Origin: an uncultured Ruminiclostridium sp.
GTDB taxonomy: Bacteria; Bacillota; Clostridia; Oscillospirales; Ruminococcaceae
Length of the DNA: 64,000 nt
Direction of reading: 5' to 3'
NCBI GenBank assembly: GCA_944388385.1
Contig: CALXIO010000002.1
Span: forward strand, 57,608-121,607
Shown: piece after piece, positions 17,765 through 25,688 of the stretch
Numbering within the stretch: the stretch's first letter is position 1
How the letters are laid out: every line of letters starts with the position of its first letter
Notes under the pieces: generated by a model
Told to the model about the DNA's origin: nothing
What the model saw: only the letters and a program-made list of their open reading frames with translations
Databases searched by the model: none
Made by a program: the position numbers and the translations under genes

Positions 17765-17951
17765 TTTGGCCTCCGTTAAAATAAACTTATTTCCCAACAA
17801 AAAATAGAAAATTCTATTAAATTTATACAATTTCAGTGTAGCACATTAAACTGTTCAAGTCAATAATAAATTACAAAATCAAGGAAATTTTGTTTTATAA
17901 TATTGTATATTTATCAATTTTATTGTATTATAATAGCAAGGAGATGATAGC

Positions 17952-19334
17952 ATGAAGGAAACCTACAGGTATATAAATGAAAACACGGAAAATATAAAAA
18001 TTCTCTTATCAGAACTTGTAAGCATAAGAAGCGTAATGGGTGAGCCTATGGACAATGCCCCCTTTGGTATTGAAAATGCAAAATGCCTTGATACCGCCCT
18101 TTTGTATGCAAAAAAGCTGGGGTTTGAGGTTAAAAATGCCGGGGGATATTACGGTTATGCAGACTATATCCCGAAAGGTGCAAAGGAAATAAAGCTGGGT
18201 ATACTTTGTCACCTTGATGTGGTGCCTGAGGGGGACGGTTGGAGCTATGAGCCCTTTAAGGTAACCGAAAAGGATGGGATTTTATACGGCAGAGGTGTAA
18301 CTGACGATAAGGGACCCTTTGTAAGCTCACTTTTTGCTTTAAAGGCGGTAAAGGAATGTTGTTCTGATCTTAAATACGGAGTAAGGCTTATAATAGGCTG
18401 TAATGAGGAAAACGGCTCTAAGGATATTGAAAAATATCTGAGTGAAGAAACAATGCCTCCCTGTGTATTTACCCCGGATGCGGAATATCCGGTTATAAAC
18501 TGTGAAAAGGGTATGATAAGAACCACATCAAAAAGGGATTTTCCGGAAGGTGAAATAATAAGGCTTTGGGGAGGTCATGTTATAAACGCTGTTCCCGGTA
18601 TAGCCTATGCAGAGCTTGATAATTCCCTGCTTTGCGATACACAAAAGCGGATAGCAGAAAATAACACAGGATTTAATTTTGAGATCACCGATAAAAAGGA
18701 TAACAGCTTTACTCTTATCTGTAACGGCATTTCCGCCCATGCCTCCACCCCGAAGCAGGGACTTAATTCCATTACGGGAATATTGGAGCTATTAGCCTTA
18801 TTGCCTGTTAATGAAAAACAAAGGGCGGTTATTGATAATATTCTTGAAATTTATGGCACAGATGACTGTAACGGCAAAAAGCTTAATATGTATTGCTGTG
18901 ATGACAGCGGTGAGCTTACCCATGTGTTAAGCATTATAAATACCGAAAATAATACTCTCAGTATAAATACCGATACCAGATACTCATACTGTGAAACACT
19001 TGATAATATTTCGGATAAGATTAGAAAATCCCATATAAATTCAGGGTTTACAGGCTTTGAATATACCGGCTCAAGCCCACACAAGACAGATAAGGACAGC
19101 GAATTTGTAAAAGCATTACTTGAAGTATACAAAGAGTATACAGGCAGGGACTGTGAATGTGTGGCAATAGGCGGCGGTACTTATGTTCATGATATAAACG
19201 GCGGTGTGGCATTTGGTGTTGAGCATCACGGAGTGGACTATAAAATCCACGGTGCTGATGAATTTGTACCGGTAAATGAGCTTATTGAAAATGCCTGCAT
19301 TTTTGCTGATGCCATAGAGAAAATATGCAGATAA
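17952..19334 (+). CDS. M20 family dipeptidase (PepV-like)
   Basis: 460 residues. Zinc-dependent M20 peptidase of the PepV/Sapep group that hydrolyses dipeptides in the cytoplasm. Seen: metal and catalytic motifs LCHLDVVPEGDGW near residue 86, GRGVTDDKGPFVSS near 116, the EENGSKD pair near 152, TPDAEYPV near 177, the lid-domain GISAHASTPKQGLNS and the C-terminal GVEHHGVDYKIHGADEFV with the last metal histidine. Length and motif order are those of the family. The ribosome site AAGGAG lies 9 bases before ATG. Monocistronic, with a perfect terminator right after the stop. Confidence 0.92.
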   Translation: MKETYRYINENTENIKILLSELVSIRSVMGEPMDNAPFGIENAKCLDTALLYAKKLGFEVKNAGGYYGYADYIPKGAKEIKLGILCHLDVVPEGDGWSYEPFKVTEKDGILYGRGVTDDKGPFVSSLFALKAVKECCSDLKYGVRLIIGCNEENGSKDIEKYLSEETMPPCVFTPDAEYPVINCEKGMIRTTSKRDFPEGEIIRLWGGHVINAVPGIAYAELDNSLLCDTQKRIAENNTGFNFEITDKKDNSFTLICNGISAHASTPKQGLNSITGILELLALLPVNEKQRAVIDNILEIYGTDDCNGKKLNMYCCDDSGELTHVLSIINTENNTLSINTDTRYSYCETLDNISDKIRKSHINSGFTGFEYTGSSPHKTDKDSEFVKALLEVYKEYTGRDCECVAIGGGTYVHDINGGVAFGVEHHGVDYKIHGADEFVPVNELIENACIFADAIEKICR

Positions 19335-19369
19335 AAAAATTTCCGTATCTTATGATACGGAATTTTTTA
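19333..19369. terminator. Bidirectional terminator containing the DRTGG gene's stop
   Basis: AAAAAATTTCCGTATC pairs with GATACGGAATTTTTT around a four-base loop. The last codons and stop of the convergent downstream gene lie inside this hairpin. Confidence 0.9.
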
Positions 19370-19670
19370 TTATTTCGGCTGTTTTTAAATTATCGTAAGG
19401 TGATAAAAAAAGATTTACTCCCCTTTGCTTGGCAATAGCTATTATTTCATCTGTTGGCCTGTGCCCTTCTGTTATAATAATACCGCTGACATCTGATGCA
19501 AGACCTGTCATAATTACCCCAAGGCTTGCAATTACAGTGATCCAGATATTATCCTTCTTAAGCCTTCCTAAAGCGTTTGAAGGAAGATCACAGCAGTATA
19601 TGCCGGAAATATTTCTGTCATCTGAAGAAAGGTTTAAAACCTCGGTTACCTCAATAATTTTATCAAGCAT
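19350..19670 (-). CDS. DRTGG-domain protein
   Basis: 106 residues matching the stand-alone DRTGG domain, a small regulatory fold also found fused to CBS domains or phosphotransacetylase. Typical stretches: GRLKKDNIWITVIASLGV, ASDVSGIIITEGHRPTDEIIAIAKQRGV and LSPYDNLKTAEII. In Clostridia such proteins often neighbour redox or sensor-kinase genes; here it stands alone, convergent to pepV. Ligand unknown. Cytoplasmic. The start at MLDKIIEV follows an AGGTGAT ribosome site. Confidence 0.75.
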   Translation of the reverse strand: MLDKIIEVTEVLNLSSDDRNISGIYCCDLPSNALGRLKKDNIWITVIASLGVIMTGLASDVSGIIITEGHRPTDEIIAIAKQRGVNLFLSPYDNLKTAEIIKNSVS

Positions 19671-19739
19671 AATATCACCTCATAGGTAAAGTTTAACATA
19701 AACAGGCTATGGGGTCAAGTGTTTTATTTCTTATTTCTA

Positions 19740-19768
19740 TTGAAAATAGCTTTTGTTTATGGTATACT
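19740..19768 (+). promoter_or_regulatory. nadA promoter
   Basis: TTGAAA (19740-19745), 17-base spacer, TATACT (19763-19768). Confidence 0.65.
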
Positions 19769-19798
19769 TAAAGCTAATAAAAGAAAGGACGTTTAATT

Positions 19799-20713
19799 AT
19801 GGTTAAGGATATACAGGAAAAAATTTTACAGCTTAAAAAGGAAAAGGATTGCTTTATCTTAGCTCACAGCTATGTGGCAAAGGAAATCACGGAAATTGCG
19901 GATTCTGTGGGAGATAGCTTTCAGCTGAGCGTTGCCGCAAAGAATATTCCCAATAAGATGATTTTATTCTGCGGTGTTCATTTCATGGCGGAAACAGCAA
20001 AGATTTTATCCCCGGATAAAAAGGTGGTTTTAGCATCCCCCTATGCAGGCTGTCCCATGGCTGAGCAGTTTTTACCCGAAAAGGTAATTTCCTTTAAGGA
20101 AGAACACCCTGATTATGCGGTGGTATCTTATGTCAATACCACAGCGGCTTTAAAGTGTGTTACCGATGTTTGCGTTACATCCGCATCTGCTTTAAAGGTG
20201 GTAAAGAATATGCCTGAGGAAAATATTCTTTTTATCCCGGATATAAATTTAGGAAGCTATGTTAAGGAAAATTGCCCGGAGAAGAATTTCGTTTTATGGA
20301 ACGGAGGCTGTCCTATCCACGGTGCTATGACCGAAAAGGACGCAATTATGGCTAAATCCCGTCATCCCGGTGCGAAATTGCTTGTTCATCCCGAATGTCC
20401 CCCGGAGGTATGTAAGCAGGCGGCATATATAGGCTCCACCAGCGGAATTATGAACTATGTGGATAATTCAGATGATAAGGAATTTATTATCGGTACTGAA
20501 ATAAGCATAGCGGAGCTTCTTTCCTATAAATACCCCGAAAAGAATTTCTACCCCATGAGCAAGCATCTTATTTGTGCTGATATGAAGGAAACCACCCTTA
20601 TGGATGTATATAAGGCGCTTTCAGGCACAGGCGGACTTGAAATTAAAATGTCAGAGGAAACCACAAAGAAGGCTTCCCGCTGTATTGAAAAAATGATTGA
20701 ATTAAGTAAGTAA
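19799..20713 (+). CDS. nadA: Quinolinate synthase
   Basis: 304 residues; condenses iminoaspartate with dihydroxyacetone phosphate to quinolinate for de novo NAD. Iron-sulfur enzyme with three conserved cysteines: YAGCPMAEQ near residue 84, NGGCPIHGAM near 170 and HLICADMK near 260. Other motifs: ILAHSYVAKEI (substrate His/Tyr), CGVHFMAETAKIL, SYVNTTAALK and HPECPPEV. nadB and nadC, its usual partners, are not next to it. The ribosome site AAAGGA lies 8 bases upstream of ATG. Confidence 0.96.
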   Translation: MVKDIQEKILQLKKEKDCFILAHSYVAKEITEIADSVGDSFQLSVAAKNIPNKMILFCGVHFMAETAKILSPDKKVVLASPYAGCPMAEQFLPEKVISFKEEHPDYAVVSYVNTTAALKCVTDVCVTSASALKVVKNMPEENILFIPDINLGSYVKENCPEKNFVLWNGGCPIHGAMTEKDAIMAKSRHPGAKLLVHPECPPEVCKQAAYIGSTSGIMNYVDNSDDKEFIIGTEISIAELLSYKYPEKNFYPMSKHLICADMKETTLMDVYKALSGTGGLEIKMSEETTKKASRCIEKMIELSK

Positions 20714-20721
20714 TAAAGCGA

Positions 20722-20758
20722 ATCCCCCCTACATATAACTTTAATGTAAGGGGGATTT
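20722..20758 (+). terminator. Hairpin after nadA that also covers the next gene's ribosome site
   Basis: AATCCCCC...TACA pairs with TGTA...GGGGGATT. There is no good T run. The 3' arm carries AAGGGGG, the only ribosome site for the ATG at 20762, so the hairpin could mask it. Confidence 0.5.
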
Positions 20759-20761
20759 GAA

Positions 20762-21004
20762 ATGTTCAGAATAAAATCGGATAAGCCCTTGAATAAGTCC
20801 GTTGCAGAAGAAATAGAATATGTAAGCGACAGACTTGACAAGGTGAGAATGTTATTTGATATGGAAACAGAGGATGAAAGAATAGAAGCTATAATTTATG
20901 AGGAAAAGGCCCTTTCATTAAGGCTTGATTTATTGCTTCGCAAGGCAAAGGAGGATAAAGAAATTACTCCTCTTTATCCTTGTCCTCCTCCTTTTTCTTC
21001 TTAG
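20762..21004 (+). CDS. Small charged helical protein, unknown
   Basis: 80 residues, mostly charged alpha-helix with heptad-like spacing (NKSVAEEIEYVSDRLDKVRMLFDMETEDERIEAIIYEEKALSLRLDLLLRKAKED), resembling the DUF2508 type of small Firmicute proteins. The last dozen residues (YPCPPPFSS) are antisense to the end of the convergent LytTR gene and may be accidental. Translation may depend on opening the hairpin upstream. Function not known. Confidence 0.55.
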   Translation: MFRIKSDKPLNKSVAEEIEYVSDRLDKVRMLFDMETEDERIEAIIYEEKALSLRLDLLLRKAKEDKEITPLYPCPPPFSS

Positions 21005-21740
21005 GCTTTTTCTCATCTAAGGATAATACAACAGGCTTGCTTTCAAGATAGGCATTATAAAGGCTTACTATATATCTTTTTTCACGGCGGTTTATAAATA
21101 CCTCTTCCCCGTTTTTAAGGATAAAGTTCTGCTCTACCCTGTCAATATAATCCATATTCACAAGAAAGCTTCTGTGACTGCGAAGGAAATTAGGGTCATT
21201 TAAAATTCCGGCAATTTCGCTCAGATGCTTATATAAATTATGAGTAATGCTGTTTGCCCTGTGAATTATGCATTTTGTGTTCTGACTTTCTACATAAAGG
21301 ATATTTTTCTTTCTGAAATAAAAGCCTTTACCGTTAAAGGAAAGTGAAAACATATCCCTTTTAATCTTTTCAAGAACACGGTTTATAAGATCCTCAACAT
21401 GAGCTATTCTGTAGGGCTTTAATATGTAGCCGTCAATACTCATGCTGTAGGAATGCTGGCAAAACTCATAGTCATTTGATGCCATGGCAATTATGCCCTC
21501 ATAACCAAGTCTTCTTATGCGGTAAAGATTTTTAACATCGTCATGACCCTGGTTATCGCTTTTAAGAGATACCAGAATAAAATCATACCAGCTACCTTCC
21601 TGTATTTCATAGAAAATATCAAGCACCCTTGTGAAAGTAAATATTTCAAGGTCCATTTTGTTTTCTTTGAAATAACTTTTGATAATGCTTGTTACAAGTG
21701 CATTATCCAGTGTTTCTCGTTCATAAATTGCTATTCTCAT
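20964..21740 (-). CDS. LytTR-family response regulator with degenerate receiver
   Basis: 258 residues. N-terminal receiver-like domain (1-125): the place of the phosphoacceptor Asp reads FILVSLKSD, so Ser replaces it, while the ILKPY lysine is present. C-terminal LytTR DNA-binding domain (about 135-235): FYFRKKNILYVESQNTKCIIH, then FLRSHRSFLVNMDYIDRV and INRREKRYIVSLYNAYLE. The tail is Lys/Glu-rich. No histidine kinase is adjacent. Start at ATG 21740 with GGAG 7 bases upstream. The 3' end overlaps the convergent small gene by 41 bases, where AGGATAAAG/CTTTATCCT can form a hairpin. Confidence 0.85.
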   Translation of the reverse strand: MRIAIYERETLDNALVTSIIKSYFKENKMDLEIFTFTRVLDIFYEIQEGSWYDFILVSLKSDNQGHDDVKNLYRIRRLGYEGIIAMASNDYEFCQHSYSMSIDGYILKPYRIAHVEDLINRVLEKIKRDMFSLSFNGKGFYFRKKNILYVESQNTKCIIHRANSITHNLYKHLSEIAGILNDPNFLRSHRSFLVNMDYIDRVEQNFILKNGEEVFINRREKRYIVSLYNAYLESKPVVLSLDEKKPKKKKEEDKDKEE

Positions 21741-21898
21741 ACCCACACTCCTTTTTAAGATGTTTACATTATAACAGGCTGTGCGCGGTTATTCAACATT
21801 AAACTTAAATATTTTTAAAAATAAAATTCTGATATGTCACATAATGTCGAATGATGTCGAATGAAAACAAGAAATTTTAAAAATTTTTAAAATCGCTA

Positions 21899-21927
21899 TT
21901 GACTTTTATGGAATTTAGTGATATAAT
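21899..21927 (+). promoter_or_regulatory. tRNA-Pro promoter
   Basis: TTGACT (21899-21904), 17-base spacer, TATAAT (21922-21927). It stands 10 bases before the truncated tRNA-Pro and is the only good promoter for the intact tRNA-Pro downstream. Confidence 0.75.
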
Positions 21928-21937
21928 ATTTTAGTTA

Positions 21938-21979
<42 letters not shown>

Positions 21980-22127
21980 TAGACAGTGTTCACACCGTTT
22001 GTCGGTGGCAACCGCCGAAAGCCCTTTAAACGTGCAGATTTCGGGCGGTTCGGAAAATGAAAAAAGCGGTCAAAAATGTGTTTGACCACAGATTTGACCA
22101 CTTACATGACCACAATTTAATAACTAT
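21980..22127 (+). other. Remnant between the two tRNA-Pro sequences with TGACCAC repeats
   Basis: No gene. It contains three copies of TGACCAC spaced 12-13 bases (about 22082-22112). In one frame this reads like the FDHxFDHxHDH tail often seen at the ends of tyrosine integrases inserted in tRNA genes. The sequence left of attR carries a similar GACCAC pair. I read it as a leftover of an earlier element or as integrase arm sites. Confidence 0.4.
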
Positions 22128-22203
22128 CGGGGTGTAGCGCAGTTGATAGCGCGCCGCATTTGGGATGCGGAGGCCGCGAGTTTGAGCCTCGCCACTCCGA
22201 CCA
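22128..22203 (+). tRNA. tRNA-Pro (UGG)
   Basis: Complete 76-nt cloverleaf with encoded CCA: CGGGGTG/CACTCCG acceptor stem, CCGCA/TGCGG anticodon stem, loop TTTGGGA, and a T-arm GCGAG/CTCGC. Its 3' half is the left attachment core of the island, so the functional tRNA is now completed by element-borne sequence. Confidence 0.95.
22159..22203 (+). repeat. attL core of the island (45 bp)
   Basis: Exact copy of 40924-40968. It runs from the anticodon loop to the CCA end of tRNA-Pro. Confidence 0.92.
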
Positions 22204-22207
22204 AAAA

Positions 22208-22240
22208 GGCTCTGGAATTGCTTGATTCCAGAGCCTTTTT
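22208..22240 (+). terminator. Terminator after tRNA-Pro (element-borne)
   Basis: GGCTCTGGAAT pairs perfectly with ATTCCAGAGCC, then TTTTT. A different terminator at 40974 follows attR and is probably the original one of the tRNA gene. Confidence 0.9.
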
Positions 22241-22263
22241 CTTTGTTTACTGTGGGTCAAATA

Positions 22264-23961
22264 TTATCCTTCTGTACCAGCGAATTCAGCAATTACTTTT
22301 ACGATGTTATTAAGCATCGGTCTAAAGTTATCAAAATTAATACTTTTGTAATTTGACTGAATGAAATTGGCGAATATTTCTTTCCCATAGTGCTTTTCCT
22401 TATCCGCTTTGTCATTCGATGAAAATGTCTTTCCAGCAATAACATGGTTTCTTGTAGTTTCATCGAATAAATCCTCTATTTCGCATTCTGCTTTTCCGTC
22501 TACTAATTGATTTGTCACTAAGAACAAATTGCCCTCATCAATTATTTTCATGCAAAGATCTTCTTTGAGTTTATCTTTATCAGAAGATGATAATTCAATG
22601 TGAGAAACAAACGAGTGTAATGGTTTGCACTTATTAGACAACTCATTGTCAAAAATCAAAATTACAGGATTACACAAGTTCTTATCAGAGCATCCGCTAA
22701 AAACTTTGAAATAATTTGTATACTTTGGATTCTTGTCCGAAAAAAAGTTGTACAAATTTTTCATGGCATCAGCACCATCTTGGCTCATATGGAAAAAGTA
22801 TTTGAACCTCTTTGACCTCTTTAAAAAGGACACTTTGAACTCAAAGTGTCCCTCTGGTGTTTTTTCGATGAGTTCAGGATATTCTGTATAAAGGTTCTTT
22901 AAAGCTGCCTTTATATATTTAATATCGGTCTTTCCCTCAGTAACAATTACTGGTTTTTCATGTGCAAAAAAATACCTATAAAACAAAAATTTTTGATACT
23001 GTTTTTCCCGTCCGTTAAGACAAAACACAGAATGCTGTTGACTAACATCTTTAATGTTATTGTATTTGTCCAATTGATCGATAAAAGCAAATTTTCCTTC
23101 CAACTGACTAACTGTTCCTTCAACGCCATTATTGTCAAAACATCCAGTTTTATAGAGTGAATCAGCCATTGCTCTCACTTGTTTGTAATACCTATGATCA
23201 ACACTGAGTTTTTTGTTTATTACTAGCCCCGTTACCGTTTGGCGTGAATCCCTATATTGAACGCTTGTTTTCTTGGTATTGACTTTAAATCCAGCCCGCT
23301 CAACTTCATGAGTTAATTCGTTATAGAAAGGTTCCCATTGTTCAATGAATTTCTTATCATTAGTAGAAAAACTCAAATCATCAGCATATCGGGTATAATC
23401 CAAATGATATTTTTTTGCAATTCTTATAATCCTCATATCGAAGGTTTGACAGATATAGTTTGTAATAATAGGCGAAGTTGGCGCACCTTGTGGAAGTTTA
23501 CCTTGATAGCATGTTAGCTGCGCCATAACAATAGCCAACTCGTGTGGAAGGGCAAAATCGCGGTTTTTCTCAAAGAAACCACAAACCCTACCGAAATGAA
23601 AACTATCAAAAAAATCTTGCAGGTCAATATTTACCACTATGCGCTTATTTCTATGCACCTCGCCGTTCGTAATGATACTTTTCCCTTTTTCGAAAGCGTG
23701 TGAAATATTAGTGCGTATATTGTTTTGCTTGCGCAAGAATTGTTGATGGTGTAAAAGAATGCTATAAAGTTTTTCCTGGATTTGCTTAAGATCTCCAGTC
23801 GGGGCACAGATTTTTCTTGTTCCCCCAGATTTTTTAGGGATCTCAAATATTTTATAAAAACTATCGACTTTGGCAACATATAAAACGTGAGTCAGCTTGC
23901 CATGAGGAATTTCCAATAAATCCGCCAGATCGTTTCTGGTACATACATATTCAAAAGTCAT
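22264..23961 (-). CDS. Retron reverse transcriptase fused to a TOPRIM domain (Eco2/Ec67-like)
   Basis: 565 residues from ATG 23961, preferred because AGGAG is 9 bases upstream; the ATG at 23970 directly abuts it. RT part (about 35-320): SHAFEKGKSI with the retron NxxxH-type motif ending GEVH, catalytic NIDLQDFF, LPQGAPTSP, YTRYADDLSFS (YADD) and the retron-specific VTG in QTVTGLVIN. C-terminal part: TOPRIM glutamate in VIVTEGKTDIKYIKAAL near 342, acidic pair VILIFDNE near 438. The RT-TOPRIM fusion and length match retron Eco2. By family knowledge the RT makes msDNA, and the toxic nuclease-like effector is held until phage infection. The msr-msd gene lies directly upstream. Confidence 0.9.
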   Translation of the reverse strand: MTFEYVCTRNDLADLLEIPHGKLTHVLYVAKVDSFYKIFEIPKKSGGTRKICAPTGDLKQIQEKLYSILLHHQQFLRKQNNIRTNISHAFEKGKSIITNGEVHRNKRIVVNIDLQDFFDSFHFGRVCGFFEKNRDFALPHELAIVMAQLTCYQGKLPQGAPTSPIITNYICQTFDMRIIRIAKKYHLDYTRYADDLSFSTNDKKFIEQWEPFYNELTHEVERAGFKVNTKKTSVQYRDSRQTVTGLVINKKLSVDHRYYKQVRAMADSLYKTGCFDNNGVEGTVSQLEGKFAFIDQLDKYNNIKDVSQQHSVFCLNGREKQYQKFLFYRYFFAHEKPVIVTEGKTDIKYIKAALKNLYTEYPELIEKTPEGHFEFKVSFLKRSKRFKYFFHMSQDGADAMKNLYNFFSDKNPKYTNYFKVFSGCSDKNLCNPVILIFDNELSNKCKPLHSFVSHIELSSSDKDKLKEDLCMKIIDEGNLFLVTNQLVDGKAECEIEDLFDETTRNHVIAGKTFSSNDKADKEKHYGKEIFANFIQSNYKSINFDNFRPMLNNIVKVIAEFAGTEG

Positions 23962-23983
23962 ACATGACATCTCCTAAAAAAGC

Positions 23984-24112
23984 AGCGTATGGCAACTCAT
24001 TATGCGAAATTTACAGAGATTAAAGAGGCGACGAAGCATGGAAAGACGCAAATGCTCCCACCATTTTAGTCAACGCTTGCGAAACACAAGCCAAAAATCT
24101 TGCCATACGCTT
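23984..24112 (-). ncRNA. Retron msr-msd non-coding RNA
   Basis: About 129 nt on the minus strand, directly before the RT gene. Perfect 12-bp inverted repeats a1 (24100-24111) and a2 (23984-23995) close it. Right after a1 comes GATTTTTGGCTTGTG, whose first G (24099) is the likely branch guanosine. A short msr hairpin GCTTG/CAAGC follows. The msd part contains an imperfect long stem (GGTGGGAGCAT against ATGCTTCGTCGCC). From memory, the a1-G-msr order resembles the Ec67 RNA. The predicted transcription start falls one base before a1. Confidence 0.85.
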
Positions 24113-24118
24113 GTTGAC

Positions 24119-24147
24119 ATTATAACACACATCTCTCCATTATTCAA
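24119..24147 (-). promoter_or_regulatory. Retron promoter
   Basis: Minus strand: TTGAAT (24142-24147), 17-base spacer, TATAAT (24119-24124). The start is predicted at about 24112. Confidence 0.75.
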
Positions 24148-24224
24148 TCATTTATACAAATTATTGCATACATTTGAAATCACATAGCAAGTACAAACGG
24201 CACAGAAAAATCCGTGCCGTTTGG

Positions 24225-25688
24225 TCAGTCCTCTTGCTCTGCCTTGATCCGTTCCTTTTCAGCTTTAATTTGTGCCTTAACCTCTGCAATCATTTCCGCG
24301 AGCTTTTCTTCGCATTCCTCGCGCGTTTTCGCGTAGATATTGTGGCTTTCCCGCTTGCCGTAGGCATTGGTTGGTGTGTACCGTCCCTCGTAGAGGTGGT
24401 CGTTAATCATGGTGACACAGCCCGTCCCGGGCTTTCGTATTTTGGGCTTGTACGGCGTGAATTCGACTGGGGAGGTATCTTTCCTTTCTTCCCGCTTCAT
24501 CGTCGGCATACGGGCGTCTGTGCCGCCGATTTTGCGGTCAATATGCACCGCCGCCTGCCTTTGCATGGTATCGGTGATGTGGCTGTAGATATCCAGCGTG
24601 GTTGCTGAAGACACATGACCTATGGTTGCCGAGAGCGTTTTCACATCCATACCGTGCTCCAGCGCCATGGTAGCAAAGGTGTGACGCAGATCGTGAAAGC
24701 GCACCTTTTTACAGCCCGCCCGTTCCAAGATCAGTTGTAACCGTTTTCTAACCGATGACGGATTTCTCGGTCTGCCGTTATCCGTCGGTGACGGGAACAT
24801 CCATTCCGAATCCACCGTTTCTTTATACACTGCGAGAGTTTTGATGAGTGACGGCGGCAGAATAACAGTGCGTATTGAGGCTTTTGTTTTCGGCGCCGAT
24901 ATAATCACCTCTGCCTTGATTATATATACCTGTCGTTCAATGCGAAGCTCTCCTGTTTTGAAGTTCAGGTCACTCCATTTGAGTGCCAATATCTCACCGC
25001 GCCGCATCCCCGTGCCGAGCTCCAGCAGAAAGAGTTCATAATAGCCTTCTTCCTTTGCTTGATGCAGAAACCGCAGAATCTCATTTTGCGTCAGCACCTG
25101 CATCTCACGCGCTTTTTTCGGCGGCAGTTTACAGCCGACAGCGGGATTGGTTCGTATCAAACCGTCCTGTACCGCCCGCTGTAAAGCAGTGCGGCAGTTG
25201 GCATGTATCCCCCTTATCGTTCTGTCCGAAAGTCCCTTTCCGTAGGTTTTTGCGTGCAGTTTTCTTCCGTCTGTCTTTTCCTTTGCGTAGAATTGCTGTA
25301 AATCCGACTGTGACAGCCTGTTCAGCGGAATTTTTCCGATTTCGGGAATGATATGATTGCAAATGCGGTTTTCATAGTCGGTTCTTGTGGTAATGCAGAG
25401 TGTGTGTCGGCAGTAGGTCTGATACCAGAAGTCGATCCAATCCCCGAACGGCATATCCGGTTTAATTTTATCGGAAGAGCGTCCGTACTGTTCTTTCAGC
25501 GCTTCGAGCTTAGTGGAACATTCTGTTTTTGTTTTCGCCGTTACGCATTTTGTAATAGGCAGGCTTTTCTCATTGTACCCGACAACAATTCTTCCTTCCC
25601 ACCGACCGTCTTTACGCAGGCGTAATGTGCCCTCACCATTTTTTCTTTTTTTAGCGATTGGTATCATCTCCTTCAAGCATAATCTCAT
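24225..25688 (-). CDS. Tyrosine recombinase (integrase) 1
   Basis: 487 residues. AP2-like arm-binding N-terminus (NGEGTLRLRKDGRWEGRIVVGY), SAM-like core-binding domain (about 70-175) and catalytic domain with the Arg in GTGMRRGEILALKWSDL, the His-x-x-Arg of RFHDLRHTFATMALEHG, GHVSSATT, and the final Tyr in DIYSHITD near 377. A further 100 residues follow, including a second AP2-like repeat (GTGCVTMINDHLYEGRYTPTNAYGK), longer than usual integrases. The start at 25688 has GGGGAG 8 bases upstream and overlaps the stop of integrase 2 by 38 bases. Expected to integrate the element at tRNA-Pro. Confidence 0.9.
   Translation of the reverse strand: MRLCLKEMIPIAKKRKNGEGTLRLRKDGRWEGRIVVGYNEKSLPITKCVTAKTKTECSTKLEALKEQYGRSSDKIKPDMPFGDWIDFWYQTYCRHTLCITTRTDYENRICNHIIPEIGKIPLNRLSQSDLQQFYAKEKTDGRKLHAKTYGKGLSDRTIRGIHANCRTALQRAVQDGLIRTNPAVGCKLPPKKAREMQVLTQNEILRFLHQAKEEGYYELFLLELGTGMRRGEILALKWSDLNFKTGELRIERQVYIIKAEVIISAPKTKASIRTVILPPSLIKTLAVYKETVDSEWMFPSPTDNGRPRNPSSVRKRLQLILERAGCKKVRFHDLRHTFATMALEHGMDVKTLSATIGHVSSATTLDIYSHITDTMQRQAAVHIDRKIGGTDARMPTMKREERKDTSPVEFTPYKPKIRKPGTGCVTMINDHLYEGRYTPTNAYGKRESHNIYAKTREECEEKLAEMIAEVKAQIKAEKERIKAEQED

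Noticed and set aside
22264..23961. Group II intron or DGR reverse transcriptase.
   Set aside because: No maturase/HNH part, no intron RNA ends and no variable/template repeats, whereas VTG and flanking a1/a2 repeats fit a retron.
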